64,000 nucleotides of DNA from Bacillus zhangzhouensis (GCA_025809375.1 CP099514.1:2593528-2657527); one strand, 5' to 3'. Shown: positions 17,438 through 27,375, counted from the first letter of the stretch. Notes: generated by a model not told the origin, from the sequence alone. Numbers and translations are program-made.

Positions 17438-19408
17438 TTAGGCTAGCTTTTCTCTAAACCATTCCTTTATAAAAGTCAGTCTTTGAATACGCTGCCCCGG
17501 GTGGCCGCTTCTGGATAAATCATGAGATGCCTTCGGGAATTTGACCAATCTTGTGTCTTTCCCAAGCTCCTTCAATGCCACAAAAAGTTGCTCTGCTTGA
17601 TCAACTGGGCAGCGATAATCTTCATCGCTGTGCAAGATGAGAAGCGGCGTGTTCATCTGCTTCACATATTTTAGCGGCGAACGATCCCATAGCTTATCGA
17701 CAGAATCATAAATATCCCCATCAATCTGCCACCTTGTAAAGAAATAACCAATATCACTGATGCCATAAAAGCTAATCCAGTTTGAAATGGAACGCTGTGT
17801 GACAGCTGCACGGAAGCGGTCAGTTTGACCAACAATCCAGTTGGTCATAAAACCGCCATAGCTGCCGCCTGTCACGCCAAGCCTTGTTTCATCAAGGAAA
17901 TCATAGGCTTTGAGCACATGATCAACAGCCTGCATGACATCGTCATAATCAACGTCACCATAGTTTCCTCTCACACGGTCAGTAAACATCTGTCCATACC
18001 CATGACTGCCATGCGGGTTGATATACACGATGGCGTAGCCTTCAGAAGCGAGCATTTGAAATTCATGAAAATACGTATGACCATACATCGCATGCGGTCC
18101 GCCATGAATTTCTAAGATTAGTGGATATGTCTTCCCCTCTTCCATCTGAGCAGGCTTCATAAACCAGCCATGTACAACGTCTCCTTCTTTTGACTGGAAA
18201 GAAATTGGTTCAGGTTCGGATATGACATGCTCCTTTAGAAAATCATGATGCTCAAATGTGATTTGCTTTAGTTCTGTCTCCCCTAATGTCAGTTCATACA
18301 GCTCACTTGGTGAGACAGATGAAAGCCGGCTGAGCAGCAGTTTGGATTCATCTGGATGAAGGCTGAAATTGGTGATATGTTCCGCCTCTAGTCGAACAGG
18401 ATAGGCTAAACCTTCAATAGAGACATAATAAATCCCTGTACTGCCTTGATCAGAAACAAGCGCATAAAACCCTTGGCTGTCCTTTGTCCACTGCGGAAGC
18501 TGATAGGCCTCTCCCATCACGCTATCTCCTGCCATACAGTTCCCAACATACATATCGAGCATTTCTGACAGCTGAACCGCCTTGTCTTCCTTCAGATCAT
18601 ACAGCCATAATGATGGGAAGGTGGCATTTTGAAATTCACGCTCATGTCCAATGTACAAAAGGCTCTCTCCATTTGGAGAAAAAGAGACGGTGGAATAAGC
18701 GCCGTTTGCTTGTGTGATCTTTCTTGTCGTACCATCTTCTAATGACAGGAGACACACGTCACTTATGTAAGGTATCTGGGCATTTAATTGAATAAAGGCA
18801 AGCCATTTTCCGCACGGAGAAACCGTATGATTCATATGATGAACCTGCTCGGTTGTGACAGGCTCTACCTCTCCTGAACGGATATCCACTTTCACGATCT
18901 GCGTGAAACGTCCATCTAAAAAGCCTCTTCCATCTGCTTTATAGGTCAAATCATCATATACCACTGGAGCAAAGTCATCTCGCTCTTCCTTTTTTTCATC
19001 ATGAACAGATTCTGATTGTTTCAATGACACCGCCGCATAAAGAAAAGCGCCATCTGGGGAAAAGACAGGATGAGATACTCCGTAAGGAATCGTCGTTAAG
19101 GTTCGCACCCCGCCTCCTTCGCTCTTCATGAGCGCCAGCTGAGGGACGTCCTTTGGCTTTTGTAAAATAAAAGCAAGCTGCCTGCCGTCTTTTGACCAAA
19201 CTGGCTGATGATGCTTTCCATCCTCAAATGTCCATTGTGACAGCACCTCTGTCTCTTCATCTCGAACCCATAAATGGATGTTGTAATCGTCCTTTTTCTC
19301 ATTCACAGTGACTTTTGTCAAGACTGCCTTTTTTCCATCTGGAGAATAAACCGGATGAGAAACAGAAACAATCTTCGTTAGATCTTCTGCCATCATCAAT
19401 TTCTTCAT
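17438..19408 (-). CDS. yuxL: YuxL, S9C-type acylaminoacyl/prolyl oligopeptidase
   Basis: A cytosolic serine peptidase of 656 residues. The N-terminal 380 residues form a beta-propeller with repeated SPDG/SPNG turns (for example HPVYSPDGKKA, VSFSPNGESL), and the C-terminal part is an alpha/beta hydrolase. Catalytic Ser516 is in GGSYGG, Asp597 in HSDEDYRCP and His629 in KASHDLS. The ATG at 19408 follows GGGGGAG; the longer frame from 19501 crosses the thrB terminator and is unlikely. It follows thrB but is separated by a terminator, so it may be transcribed from its own promoter. Confidence 0.9.
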   Translation of the reverse strand: MKKLMMAEDLTKIVSVSHPVYSPDGKKAVLTKVTVNEKKDDYNIHLWVRDEETEVLSQWTFEDGKHHQPVWSKDGRQLAFILQKPKDVPQLALMKSEGGGVRTLTTIPYGVSHPVFSPDGAFLYAAVSLKQSESVHDEKKEERDDFAPVVYDDLTYKADGRGFLDGRFTQIVKVDIRSGEVEPVTTEQVHHMNHTVSPCGKWLAFIQLNAQIPYISDVCLLSLEDGTTRKITQANGAYSTVSFSPNGESLLYIGHEREFQNATFPSLWLYDLKEDKAVQLSEMLDMYVGNCMAGDSVMGEAYQLPQWTKDSQGFYALVSDQGSTGIYYVSIEGLAYPVRLEAEHITNFSLHPDESKLLLSRLSSVSPSELYELTLGETELKQITFEHHDFLKEHVISEPEPISFQSKEGDVVHGWFMKPAQMEEGKTYPLILEIHGGPHAMYGHTYFHEFQMLASEGYAIVYINPHGSHGYGQMFTDRVRGNYGDVDYDDVMQAVDHVLKAYDFLDETRLGVTGGSYGGFMTNWIVGQTDRFRAAVTQRSISNWISFYGISDIGYFFTRWQIDGDIYDSVDKLWDRSPLKYVKQMNTPLLILHSDEDYRCPVDQAEQLFVALKELGKDTRLVKFPKASHDLSRSGHPGQRIQRLTFIKEWFREKLA

Positions 19409-19480
19409 GAATGTATCTCCCCCTTTTATGCTTAAAAAATAATTCGATCCCCTAAATAACAATCCCTGCCTCTTTCCCAT

Positions 19481-19512
19481 AAAAAAAACGTGCAGATTCA
19501 CAGCACGTTCTT
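19481..19512 (-). terminator. Terminator of the hom-thrC-thrB operon
   Basis: AACGTGC...GCACGTT followed by eight T on the minus strand. The thrB stop codon lies inside the hairpin. Confidence 0.85.
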
Positions 19513-20430
19513 TACTTGATTAACAGGATGATGCGCTACGACAACTCCTTCTACTGGCACCGTCAGCAAATCGACTTCGCAATGCGGGAAGTTTTGGGCC
19601 AGCTGCTTTTTCAGCGCTTCTCCCTTCCCTTTTTCCACTAAGGTGAGGATCGTCGGCCCAGCACCGCTCAAAGCCGTTCCATACGCTCCTTTGAGCGAAG
19701 CGACATGCTCTACTTTCGACAGCTCTGGAACGAGCATTGTGCGATAAGGCTGATGAAATAAATCCTTATTCATCATTTCTCCAACAAGCGGCCAGTTCTG
19801 CGTCATTAATGCAGCAACAAGGACGTTGCTCACAGCACTCGCACTGACGGCATGCTTATAGGAGAAATCCTCTGGCAGGACATCACGGGCATCCTTTGTC
19901 AGCACTTCATAAAAAGGAATCACCACGACGACATCTACATCCACATGCTGCACTTTAACGGCATGTGTTTTGTCTTCTTCATGAAAACCAATCAGCAAAC
20001 CACCAAATAAAGAGGCACCCGCATTATCTGGATGACCTTCTACCTCGCTTGCATAAAAGAGCTTCTGATTATCTGTCATGTTTAATTCAAGAAGCTGATT
20101 GGCGAGTTCAATGGCAGCCACGATGGCAGCAGCACTGCTGCCAAGCCCCCGTGCCAATGGAATATCACTCCACACTTTGACATGAACAGGCGGGAGTGTT
20201 TTTCCAAAGTCATCTGCGACCTTTTTGGCTGTTTGATAAACCAGATTGTCGGTGCCTGATGGAATCCCAGAGACGACATCTGTTTCTGCTTCAAACAGCC
20301 AGCTATCATGGTCATAGACCGATAGCTTTAAATAGCGGCTGAGCGCCATTCCAACTGAATCAAAGCCTGGTCCTAAATTGGCAGTGCTTCCCGGTACTGT
20401 GATTGAAAAAAGCATGGAGGCTTCACTCAT
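19498..20430 (-). CDS. thrB: Homoserine kinase
   Basis: Phosphorylates homoserine, the step before threonine synthase. The 310-residue GHMP-family kinase shows the ATP loop [12 protein letters not shown] at 91-102 and the N-terminal substrate region [18 protein letters not shown]. Its ATG overlaps the thrC stop by four bases (ATGA), indicating translational coupling. Last gene of the operon; its stop codon lies in the terminator stem. Confidence 0.96.
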   Translation of the reverse strand: MSEASMLFSITVPGSTANLGPGFDSVGMALSRYLKLSVYDHDSWLFEAETDVVSGIPSGTDNLVYQTAKKVADDFGKTLPPVHVKVWSDIPLARGLGSSAAAIVAAIELANQLLELNMTDNQKLFYASEVEGHPDNAGASLFGGLLIGFHEEDKTHAVKVQHVDVDVVVVIPFYEVLTKDARDVLPEDFSYKHAVSASAVSNVLVAALMTQNWPLVGEMMNKDLFHQPYRTMLVPELSKVEHVASLKGAYGTALSGAGPTILTLVEKGKGEALKKQLAQNFPHCEVDLLTVPVEGVVVAHHPVNQVKNVL

Positions 20431-21488
20431 ACGCGTGCGGCCTTTTCTAGGTGTTCAAGAATTTGATCTTCATCTGCATCGAGTGTGACCGGCTTGATTT
20501 GTGAAATATCGATAGCCGTATTTGGATCTTTCAATCCGTTGCCCGTTAGAACCGCAACAACTTTACTGCCTGGCTTGATGTCTCCAGATTTCACCTGCTT
20601 TAACACGCCCGCAATCGACGCACATGAGCCCGGCTCGGCAAACACGCCTTCTTCACGTGCAATCAATTGATAGGCATGAAGAATTTCCTCATCTGTTACT
20701 TCATCAATCTTTCCGTTTGATTCATATGCGGCTGCCACAGCTTGTTTCCAGCTCGCTGGATTTCCGATACGGATAGCCGTTGCGACTGTTTCTGGCTGCT
20801 CAATCACTTCATTTCGAACGATTGCTGCTGCACCTTCTGCTTCAAAACCACGCATGACAGGCAGCCCAGTTCCTTTTTTCTCGTGATATTCCTTGAAGCC
20901 TTTCCAGTAGGCCGTGATGTTTCCTGCATTACCAACAGGAATCGCCAGTACGTCCGGGGCATAGCCTAGCTGCTCACAGATTTCAAATGCTGCTGTCTTT
21001 TGTCCTTCAATTCGATAAGGATTGACTGAGTTAACAAGAGCAATCGGTGCTTTTTCACAAATGCTGCGGACGATTTTCAGTGCATCATCAAAGTTGCCGT
21101 CAATGGCAATGATCTCTGCTCCGTACATGACAGCCTGTGCAAGCTTACCGAAGGCAATTTTCCCGTCTGGAATGATAACAATACATTTCATATCCGCACG
21201 GGCTGCATAAGCCGCTGCTGCTGCAGAGGTATTCCCTGTTGAAGCACACATGATTGTATCGTTGCCTTCTTCTTTTGCCTTTGCTACGGCCATGACCATT
21301 CCTCGATCCTTGAAGGAACCTGTTGGATTGACACCTTCTGTTTTCACATAAAGCTCGATCCCCAGCTTTTCTGAAAGCTTGGCGAGATGGATCAGCGGTG
21401 TATTTCCTTCATTTAATGTTAGTGTTGGTGTTGATTCGTTTACTGGTAAGAATGCTCGGAATTCTTCAATGAGTCCATTCCATTTCAT
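20427..21488 (-). CDS. thrC: Threonine synthase
   Basis: PLP enzyme of 353 residues that turns O-phosphohomoserine into threonine. The PLP lysine is Lys60 in [10 protein letters not shown], and [15 protein letters not shown] and GNAGN are the phosphate- and substrate-binding loops. Its ATG overlaps the last base of the hom stop (TGATG), and its end overlaps thrB, so all three genes are tightly coupled. Confidence 0.96.
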   Translation of the reverse strand: MKWNGLIEEFRAFLPVNESTPTLTLNEGNTPLIHLAKLSEKLGIELYVKTEGVNPTGSFKDRGMVMAVAKAKEEGNDTIMCASTGNTSAAAAAYAARADMKCIVIIPDGKIAFGKLAQAVMYGAEIIAIDGNFDDALKIVRSICEKAPIALVNSVNPYRIEGQKTAAFEICEQLGYAPDVLAIPVGNAGNITAYWKGFKEYHEKKGTGLPVMRGFEAEGAAAIVRNEVIEQPETVATAIRIGNPASWKQAVAAAYESNGKIDEVTDEEILHAYQLIAREEGVFAEPGSCASIAGVLKQVKSGDIKPGSKVVAVLTGNGLKDPNTAIDISQIKPVTLDADEDQILEHLEKAARV

Positions 21489-22789
21489 CAGCTTAAACCG
21501 TTCCCTTCTACTCGGTACGTGCTCTTCACTTGAACCACCACGTCGAGGTCGTTTAATTTTTGCAGGATATTTGAGAAATCTTCTTCTGAGGTCTGATGTG
21601 TAATGATCACAATTTCAGCCAGTTCATCATGTCCTTTCACAGGAAGCTGGAGGATCTTTTCAAAGCTGATGCCTCTTTCAGAAAAAATAGATGTAATGCG
21701 GGAGAATGCCCCGACTTGATCCCTGACATGAATTCTTAAAAATTGCTGAGCAAATACTTCTGATGAAGATTTGATCTTCTTTTCAAACTGCGGTGCGATA
21801 AATCCGCTTCCGTTCATGCCAAGGCGCATGTTTTTCATCACTGCGACTAAGTCTGATACAACAGCTGTTGCCGTTGGCAGACTTCCTGCTCCAGGTCCGT
21901 AAAACATCGTTTCTCCTACAGCACTTCCGTAGACATACACCGCATTAAATTCATTGTTGACGGATGATAATGGATGATGATCAGGAAGTAAAGTTGGCTG
22001 GACGCTGACCTCTACTTTCTCTCCGTCCCGCTGAGCAATTCCGATCAGCTTCATTGTATAGCCAAACCGTTTACTGAAATTAATATCCTCATCAGAGATG
22101 TCAGAAATACCTTTCACCTTGACGTCCTCTAAATCTACATTCATGGAAAAGCCGAGTCTTGCAAGAATCGCCATTTTTCTTGCTGCATCCAGTCCTTCTA
22201 CATCAGCTGTCGGGTCTGCTTCTGCAAAGCCAAGATCCTGTGCTTCTTTTAAAACATCCTCATATGCGCTTTTATCGACATTCATTTTCGTTAAAATAAA
22301 ATTCGTTGTGCCGTTCACAATCCCCATCATCTTGGTGATTCGGTCAGAGGCCAGCCCTTCCTCCAGCGTACGCAGAATCGGAATTCCTCCGGCGACACTT
22401 GCTTCATAATAAAGATCACAGCCATTTTCTTTCGCTACATGTAAAAGCTCCGTACCGTAAAGCGCCATTAAATCTTTGTTGGCTGTAATGACATGCTTCT
22501 TCTCATTCAATGCTTCTATTAAATATTGTTTTGTCTCTTCAATACCGCCCATCACTTCAATGATGACATCGATCTCTGGATCTCTAATCACATCGTATAC
22601 TTCAGTTGTGAAGACCTCTCTTGCGACATCCACATCTCGTTTTTTATCGGGATTGCTCACAAGCACTTTTTGTATTAATACCGGACAGCCGATTTGGTGC
22701 ATTAATTTATCCTGATGGTCTTGGATAATTTTGACGACACCGCTTCCCACTGTTCCTAATCCTAATAGCCCAACTCGAATTGCCTTCAC
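21488..22789 (-). CDS. hom: Homoserine dehydrogenase
   Basis: Reduces aspartate semialdehyde to homoserine, the branch point to threonine and methionine. The 433-residue protein has the NAD(P) site [10 protein letters not shown] at residues 10-19, the catalytic region [15 protein letters not shown], and a C-terminal ACT domain ([20 protein letters not shown]) for feedback control. The GTG at 22789 follows AAAGGTGG by eight bases and gives the B. subtilis length; the longer frame is not supported. It is the first gene of hom-thrC-thrB and has a consensus promoter at 22869-22897. Confidence 0.95.
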   Translation of the reverse strand: MKAIRVGLLGLGTVGSGVVKIIQDHQDKLMHQIGCPVLIQKVLVSNPDKKRDVDVAREVFTTEVYDVIRDPEIDVIIEVMGGIEETKQYLIEALNEKKHVITANKDLMALYGTELLHVAKENGCDLYYEASVAGGIPILRTLEEGLASDRITKMMGIVNGTTNFILTKMNVDKSAYEDVLKEAQDLGFAEADPTADVEGLDAARKMAILARLGFSMNVDLEDVKVKGISDISDEDINFSKRFGYTMKLIGIAQRDGEKVEVSVQPTLLPDHHPLSSVNNEFNAVYVYGSAVGETMFYGPGAGSLPTATAVVSDLVAVMKNMRLGMNGSGFIAPQFEKKIKSSSEVFAQQFLRIHVRDQVGAFSRITSIFSERGISFEKILQLPVKGHDELAEIVIITHQTSEEDFSNILQKLNDLDVVVQVKSTYRVEGNGLS

Positions 22790-22868
22790 CTGAAATTCCA
22801 CCTTTCTTCGTAAATGCCCTCTCCAAAAAGACATTTGTTAACCTTACACAGACATTCAATGTACACAC

Positions 22869-22897
22869 ATTATAAAGGGGTATCCTCATTTTGACAA
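22869..22897 (-). promoter_or_regulatory. sigma-A promoter of hom-thrC-thrB
   Basis: TTGTCA (22897-22892), 17-base spacer, TATAAT (22874-22869) on the minus strand. Overlapping and following the -10 is AATGTGTGTACATT (22858-22871), a partial palindrome that could be an operator; B. subtilis has a dedicated threonine regulator (ThrR) for this promoter, but I cannot confirm its site. Confidence 0.8.
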
Positions 22898-22981
22898 GGT
22901 AATAAAATAAGAGATTGTCAGAATGAGACCGCTTAACAGCTATTTATATCAAGATTCTATATTTTCAAAATATTTTTGTCA

Positions 22982-23009
22982 AAAAAGCTCCTGAAAGCCG
23001 GGAAGCTTT
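22982..23009 (-). terminator. Terminator of the D-2-hydroxyacid dehydrogenase pseudogene
   Basis: AAAGCTTCC...GGAGCTTT followed by six T on the minus strand. Confidence 0.75.
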
Positions 23010-23011
23010 AT

Positions 23012-23322
23012 TTATGAACGAACCGGCGTTTTGGCTGGCTCGTCTTGTAAAACAAGCGCGATATTTTCAGCACATTAACACATCATTGTTTTTCTCGTTT
23101 CGACACTAGCACTTCCAATATGAGGGAGGACTGTGACGTTAGGTCATGTTGTTAATGGATGAGATGGATTGACAGGTTCCTGTCTAAATACATCCAGACC
23201 AGCGCTTCTCTTGGACACGGCTCATTCTCGCTCGTCCACATCTCAACATGAGCGACTTCTTTTCATGGTGTAAGTGATGCTTCATCCAGCTTTCTTGTGA
23301 TATAGACATAAGGTTTCGGCAA
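23012..23322 (-). pseudogene. Internally deleted D-2-hydroxyacid dehydrogenase (glyoxylate/gluconate reductase type)
   Basis: Only the two ends of the gene survive. The 5' end keeps a ribosome site (AAAGGGGTG), a TTG start and LPKPYVYITRKLDEASLTP, then a TGA, then KEVAHVEMW..ENEPCPREA. The reading frame then jumps to the C-terminus: AGLDVFRQEPVNPSHPLTT, a TGA, PNVTVLPHIGSASVETRKTM, a TAA, CAENIALVLQDEPAKTPVRS and the true stop. GLDVF..EP..HPL and LPHIGSA are hallmark segments of the family, the latter with the catalytic histidine. About 200 internal codons, including the NAD site, are gone. It is closest to B. subtilis YvcT-like proteins as I recall them. Confidence 0.85.
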
Positions 23323-23360
23323 GAAGAACACCCCTTTCATCGATTTCTTTAAGCATAATG

Positions 23361-23390
23361 AAAAACGCCTCAAGAGAAAAGAGACGTTTC
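23361..23390 (-). terminator. Terminator of yutH
   Basis: AAACGTCTC...GAGGCGTTTTT on the minus strand, directly after the yutH stop. Confidence 0.8.
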
Positions 23391-23396
23391 GTCTGT

Positions 23397-24419
23397 TCAC
23401 TGAAACTTCAAATCAGCTACAGGCTGAATCCAGCCAACAGCCGGAATGGGACTACCGCCGCTTCGCATGGCACTCATTTCTTGAAAAACCTTCAGAAAGT
23501 ATTCATAGCGGCTCGCATCATTTAAGACGTAATCTAACCGCTCTTCATAATATGATCTTTCATTTTCTCCCGACATGTAGTAGCCTTCTACAATTTCAAA
23601 GTAATGAAGCGGGAACAGCAGGCGGCTGTATAACAAACGCTTTGAAAAAGAGGAAAGAGGTGTCACCTGTTCATATTGCTGAAGAAAGGAAAAGCCTTCT
23701 TCAATTAAATCTTCCTTATGTCGTACAAAGGTCTCTCTTAAGTATTCGGCAATATCACGAGTTGGATGATCAAAGACCCAATCCACAGGTAAACGCAGCG
23801 GCTGCTCATGCGGCCATGTCAAACGTGAAAAACGCTGATGACAGACAGTGCCTGAGTCACCTTCTTTGGGTTCATCATCAAGCTCAGTATCTACCAAATA
23901 TTGAATGGCATTCTCCGTTAATCCAAGATAATACGGAAACGATTCAATGAATTTTTGTTCAAACCGTTCCAGCGGTTTTTGATGCATTTGCTGCATCCAA
24001 AAGCCTTCAAGCTGATCTAATCGTTTTGCCCACAATTCCTTCCAAGCACCGACACGTTTTGTTTCGGATACTTCATATGGAAATCCTCTTCCCCTGACAT
24101 GAAAGGCTGCCAGCTCTGACGCTTGCTGAAACGAGCGGCTTGAGATGGGAGGCGCTGCTTTTAATAAAGCGTACTGCTCCTTCCCATGAGTAAAGATGGG
24201 TTTCTCTTCATTTGTTAATTCAAACACAGCGACGTATGGGTCTCCAGCATTCAGTAAATACTGACTGATATGATACAACTCTGTGAGTTCTTCTTCTCGC
24301 AAATGAGACACAGGAACAATGAGAAAGAGAGCCTCCGCCGTTAGAAAGCTCTGATAACTGCCATATGGCGTAAATTGACGAACATCAATACCAAATGTGT
24401 GATAAATGGTTTCTTTCAT
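23397..24419 (-). CDS. yutH: YutH, spore coat-associated CotS-like protein
   Basis: A 340-residue protein starting MKETIYHTFGIDVRQFTPYG. It belongs to the CotS/YutH family, which has the fold of aminoglycoside phosphotransferases but without an obvious complete kinase active site; in B. subtilis YutH is a coat-associated protein. Middle and C-terminal parts are rich in aromatic and acidic residues. Single-gene unit with its own terminator; sporulation control is expected from the family but I could not assign a sigma-E or sigma-K promoter with confidence. Confidence 0.85.
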   Translation of the reverse strand: MKETIYHTFGIDVRQFTPYGSYQSFLTAEALFLIVPVSHLREEELTELYHISQYLLNAGDPYVAVFELTNEEKPIFTHGKEQYALLKAAPPISSRSFQQASELAAFHVRGRGFPYEVSETKRVGAWKELWAKRLDQLEGFWMQQMHQKPLERFEQKFIESFPYYLGLTENAIQYLVDTELDDEPKEGDSGTVCHQRFSRLTWPHEQPLRLPVDWVFDHPTRDIAEYLRETFVRHKEDLIEEGFSFLQQYEQVTPLSSFSKRLLYSRLLFPLHYFEIVEGYYMSGENERSYYEERLDYVLNDASRYEYFLKVFQEMSAMRSGGSPIPAVGWIQPVADLKFQ

Positions 24420-24551
24420 GTTTTCACCTGCGTTTCTATGATCAATCTCTTATCATAGCGTAGTCGCAGGTTGAGGGATTTATGAATACTATTTACTATC
24501 CGAAGCTTTTTACACGTTGTGGACAAATTACGAGGATTGGGTGAGGAATAC

Positions 24552-25052
24552 ATGCCGCATCATCATGAGATGAACGAAGTAGAAAAAACAGCAAGACGCC
24601 GTTTACAAGAACGAGGCGTAACCATTCAAGATATAGCAGACCTTGTCTACTTTTTACAGGAAAAATATCATCCTGGCTTAGACATGACCGAGTGCATCCA
24701 CAATGTGGAGCGTGTCATCGCAAAACGTGAAGTCCAAAATGCAATATTAACGGGCATCGAACTAGACATACTCGCCGAGCAAAAAAAGCTGACTGAGCCG
24801 CTTCAATCAATACTTGAAACGGACGAAAGCCTGTATGGTGTTGATGAAATTTTATCCTTTGCTATCGTCAATATTTATGGATCAATCGGCTTTACGAATT
24901 ACGGATATATCGATAAAGAAAAACCAGGAATCCTCGGGAAACTCAACGATAAATCCACAGGCGAATGCCACACCTTTTTAGATGACATAGTCGGCGCTAT
25001 TGCCGCTGCCGCATCAAGCAGGCTGGCACATAGTGCGAGAAATGCGGAATAA
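24552..25052 (+). CDS. yutG: YutG, phosphatidylglycerophosphatase A-like protein
   Basis: A 166-residue protein with the PgpA family pattern: an N-terminal helical part (RRRLQERGVTIQDIADLVYF) and a conserved C-terminal stretch IYGSIGFTNYGYIDKEKPGI followed by the short hydrophobic GAIAAAASSRLAH. PgpA enzymes dephosphorylate phosphatidylglycerol phosphate, though YutG-type members lack the usual transmembrane segments and their substrate is uncertain. ATG at 24552 follows GTGAGG; the 11 codons upstream lack a better start. Converges with yutF on a shared terminator. Confidence 0.82.
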   Translation: MPHHHEMNEVEKTARRRLQERGVTIQDIADLVYFLQEKYHPGLDMTECIHNVERVIAKREVQNAILTGIELDILAEQKKLTEPLQSILETDESLYGVDEILSFAIVNIYGSIGFTNYGYIDKEKPGILGKLNDKSTGECHTFLDDIVGAIAAAASSRLAHSARNAE

Positions 25053-25054
25053 AG

Positions 25055-25092
25055 AAAAAGAGGACGCGCGCGTAACGCTTGTCCTCTTTTCT
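25055..25092. terminator. Bidirectional terminator between yutG and yutF
   Basis: AAAAAGAGGAC, 15-base loop, GTCCTCTTTT. Confidence 0.8.
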
Positions 25093-25862
25093 TATGATAA
25101 TCGCTCGATCCACTCGGATAAGGAATCAATGACATAGGTTGGCTGCTTTTCATACTGCTGAAGCAGCTCTTTTGTCGTCACACCTGTATGGACGAGTAAT
25201 GTATCCATTCCTGCATTCATTCCTGCCATAATATCCGTATCATAATTATCACCCACCATGAGCGTCTCAGACACATCTGTCCCAAGCACACGCATCGCTT
25301 GTTCCATAATAATTGATTCTGGCTTTCCGATAAATGTCGGCTGAACTGTTGTGGTGACGGTCAGCACAGATGTTAACGAGCCGTTCCCTGGCAAAAGTCC
25401 TCTTTCTGTTGGGATGGCAATATCTCCATTTGTTGAAACAAATTGTGCGCCTTGACGGATGGCAATCGCGCCTACTGCTAATTTTTCATATGTAATGCCT
25501 CGATCAATTCCAACAACAACGAAATCAGCGTCTTCCTGACCAAACGTCAGCCCTTTTTCTTCAATCGCCTGCTTGATTCCTTCTTCACCAATCACATAAA
25601 CTGACGCATCTTTCTTTTGCTCAGCAATATAATTGGCCGTCGCCATGCTTGTTGTAAAAACTTGTTCTTCTGTTGCTGGGATATCGAATGAAACGAGTTT
25701 TTCCGCTACCTGCTTTGGCGTGCGTGATGAGTTATTCGTGACAAACAAGTAAGGGATGTGCAACTTATTTAACTTTTGAACAAATTGACCTGCTTCTTCA
25801 ATCTTTTCTGTTCCTTTATACATTGTCCCGTCTAAATCAATTAAATAGCCTTTGTATTTCAT
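25092..25862 (-). CDS. yutF: YutF, NagD-type HAD-superfamily phosphatase
   Basis: A 256-residue haloacid-dehalogenase hydrolase. Motif I is DLDGTMY (nucleophile Asp at residue 9), motif II VTNNSSRTP, motif III/IV include the lysine in GKPES and the metal aspartates in MVGDNYDTDI. The C2 cap of NagD-like phosphatases lies between. Family members dephosphorylate sugar phosphates, nucleotides or 4-nitrophenylphosphate; the physiological substrate is unknown. The ATG at 25862 begins MKYKGYLIDLDG; it lies 11 bases after GGAG. It follows yutE by 21 bases and is probably in one transcript with yutD and yutE. Confidence 0.9.
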   Translation of the reverse strand: MKYKGYLIDLDGTMYKGTEKIEEAGQFVQKLNKLHIPYLFVTNNSSRTPKQVAEKLVSFDIPATEEQVFTTSMATANYIAEQKKDASVYVIGEEGIKQAIEEKGLTFGQEDADFVVVGIDRGITYEKLAVGAIAIRQGAQFVSTNGDIAIPTERGLLPGNGSLTSVLTVTTTVQPTFIGKPESIIMEQAMRVLGTDVSETLMVGDNYDTDIMAGMNAGMDTLLVHTGVTTKELLQQYEKQPTYVIDSLSEWIERLS

Positions 25863-25883
25863 GATGCTCACAACTCCAATGGT

Positions 25884-26318
25884 TTATTTAAACGCTGATA
25901 CTGGGCCAAGCTCCTGCTCCAAGTAGGTACGGATGCGGCTTGGAAAGACCTCTAGCGCCTGCTCTACTTCGCTGATCACCTGCAATAAATCATGATGAAT
26001 CACTTCCTGATATTGCTGCACAAGTGTTTTGCGGCATGAGACAAGCTTTTTCAGCTGACTGCCTTCCACTTCTGGTACGACTTTTTCATCAACAAGTATA
26101 TCCATGATGTCATCATAGCTTCCTGGGTCACGCATAATAAAGCCATCAATCATGTCATTTCCGGTATCAAGAATACATTCCACGAGCAAATGAACAATTC
26201 GTTCCAGCGCTTTTTTTTCTAGAGGACTTGTCCATGTTTGATGACTGCGCATCAACCCATATTGCTCCTCGAAAAAACGTAATGTCTCTTCAATCTTTTT
26301 TCTGTCTACGAAATACAT
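25884..26318 (-). CDS. yutE: YutE, DUF86/HepT-like protein
   Basis: A 144-residue all-helical protein of the DUF86 family (UPF0331), related in fold to HepT toxins. The RN/RxxxxxH catalytic motif of active HepT RNases is not evident here (the corresponding region reads MRDPGSYDDIMDILV), and no MntA-like antitoxin gene is adjacent, so toxin function is not supported. Start ATG 26318 follows AAAGGGGAG. Middle gene of yutD-yutE-yutF. Confidence 0.83.
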   Translation of the reverse strand: MYFVDRKKIEETLRFFEEQYGLMRSHQTWTSPLEKKALERIVHLLVECILDTGNDMIDGFIMRDPGSYDDIMDILVDEKVVPEVEGSQLKKLVSCRKTLVQQYQEVIHHDLLQVISEVEQALEVFPSRIRTYLEQELGPVSAFK

Positions 26319-26337
26319 TATGACGCTCCCCTTTGCG

Positions 26338-26613
26338 TTATTTTCTGATTCGTTTTAAGACAAAATAGGCACAGCCAAAATTACAGTATTCATAAATGTA
26401 TTCATCGAGTGTGCTGATTTTAGTATCAAATGTGGCCTTTTGGTTTTGGTCATCAAAGAACCCCTTCAGCCTGAGCTGATTATAGCCCCAGTCCCCCACA
26501 ATATAATCATACTTATTTAAAATATCTGAGTACCTTGCTTTAAACGCTTCTTCATTAAAGCCGTCTTTGATATCTCTTACAAGATCAAAGGTAGCGTTCT
26601 GAATGACGATCAT
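26338..26613 (-). CDS. yutD: YutD, DUF1027 protein
   Basis: A 91-residue protein (MIVIQNATFDLVRDIKDGFN) of the DUF1027/YutD family found across Firmicutes. It has a conserved YDYIVGDWGYNQLRLKGFF core and a C-terminal CNFGCAYFVLKR with two cysteines. Function unknown. ATG at 26613 follows AGAGGTGAG. Heads the yutD-yutE-yutF cluster and is divergent from yutC. Confidence 0.88.
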   Translation of the reverse strand: MIVIQNATFDLVRDIKDGFNEEAFKARYSDILNKYDYIVGDWGYNQLRLKGFFDDQNQKATFDTKISTLDEYIYEYCNFGCAYFVLKRIRK

Positions 26614-26733
26614 CTTCTCACCTCTTTTTAAACGATCCATCTTTAATGATAATTCATTGGAAGAACTCCATCAATTGCTAAAGCATGTTTTTTCCGATTT
26701 AGCCGAAGCTAAAGGAAAAAGGAGGTCACATTT

Positions 26734-27369
26734 ATGAAGAAACAACTGACAGCCGCAATTCTCCTCAGCATACTTTTAGGCGGGTGCGGCTTTCAATCAG
26801 GTATGAACCGGCAAGTGGATGAAGATTCTTCAAGTAAAACCATCCGTCTGTCGGATCGCCATGAAGGAAATAATTCCAGCATGCCAGAAGCAGACACAAA
26901 CAGAGCAGGATATGTTCGTTATCAGCGCCAGCAAGTAACAGATCAGAAAGAGAGAACCCCTGCTTTAAATCGTGAGCATCTTGCCCACGTGATTACAAGT
27001 TTAACGGTGCAGCTGCCAAACATCAAAGATGCAGCCACACTTGTGACAGATGAGGATGCACTCATCGTATATCGAACAGGAAACAAAAACCGTGATGAAT
27101 CTGCCGATCAAGTAAAGAAAACAGCGGTTTCTGTTCTCCCTCGTTATTATCATGTATACGTCTCTGATAATCCGGAACACTTTCAATCCATTGCCAATTT
27201 TTCACGTCTTCAAACCAATTCACGTGATTTTGACCAGATTTTAACCAAAACGATTCAACAAATGAAGTACTCCCCTCAAGGCGGGAACATATCGAATCAA
27301 GAAGATGCAAATGGCATGACGAATTCCGACCGTACGATGAGAAGAAATGCCCCTTACGGCCAAAATTAA
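26734..27369 (+). CDS. yutC: YutC, YhcN/YlaJ-family sporulation lipoprotein
   Basis: A 211-residue lipoprotein: signal MKKQLTAAILLSILLGG with lipobox cysteine at residue 18 (LGGC). After a hydrophilic serine/asparagine-rich stretch, residues 85-170 form the YhcN/YlaJ domain (HVITSLTVQLPNIKDAATLV, KTAVSVLPRYYHVYVSDNP). These proteins are made during sporulation and sit on forespore or spore membranes. The C-terminal tail is asparagine and methionine rich. Ribosome site AAAAGGAGG. Converges with lipA on a shared hairpin. Confidence 0.88.
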   Translation: MKKQLTAAILLSILLGGCGFQSGMNRQVDEDSSSKTIRLSDRHEGNNSSMPEADTNRAGYVRYQRQQVTDQKERTPALNREHLAHVITSLTVQLPNIKDAATLVTDEDALIVYRTGNKNRDESADQVKKTAVSVLPRYYHVYVSDNPEHFQSIANFSRLQTNSRDFDQILTKTIQQMKYSPQGGNISNQEDANGMTNSDRTMRRNAPYGQN

Positions 27370-27375
27370 TACGAG

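Noticed and set aside
25884-26318. YutE as a HepT toxin of a toxin-antitoxin pair
   Set aside because: No HepT catalytic motif is evident and no MntA-like antitoxin gene is adjacent; neighbours are conserved housekeeping genes.
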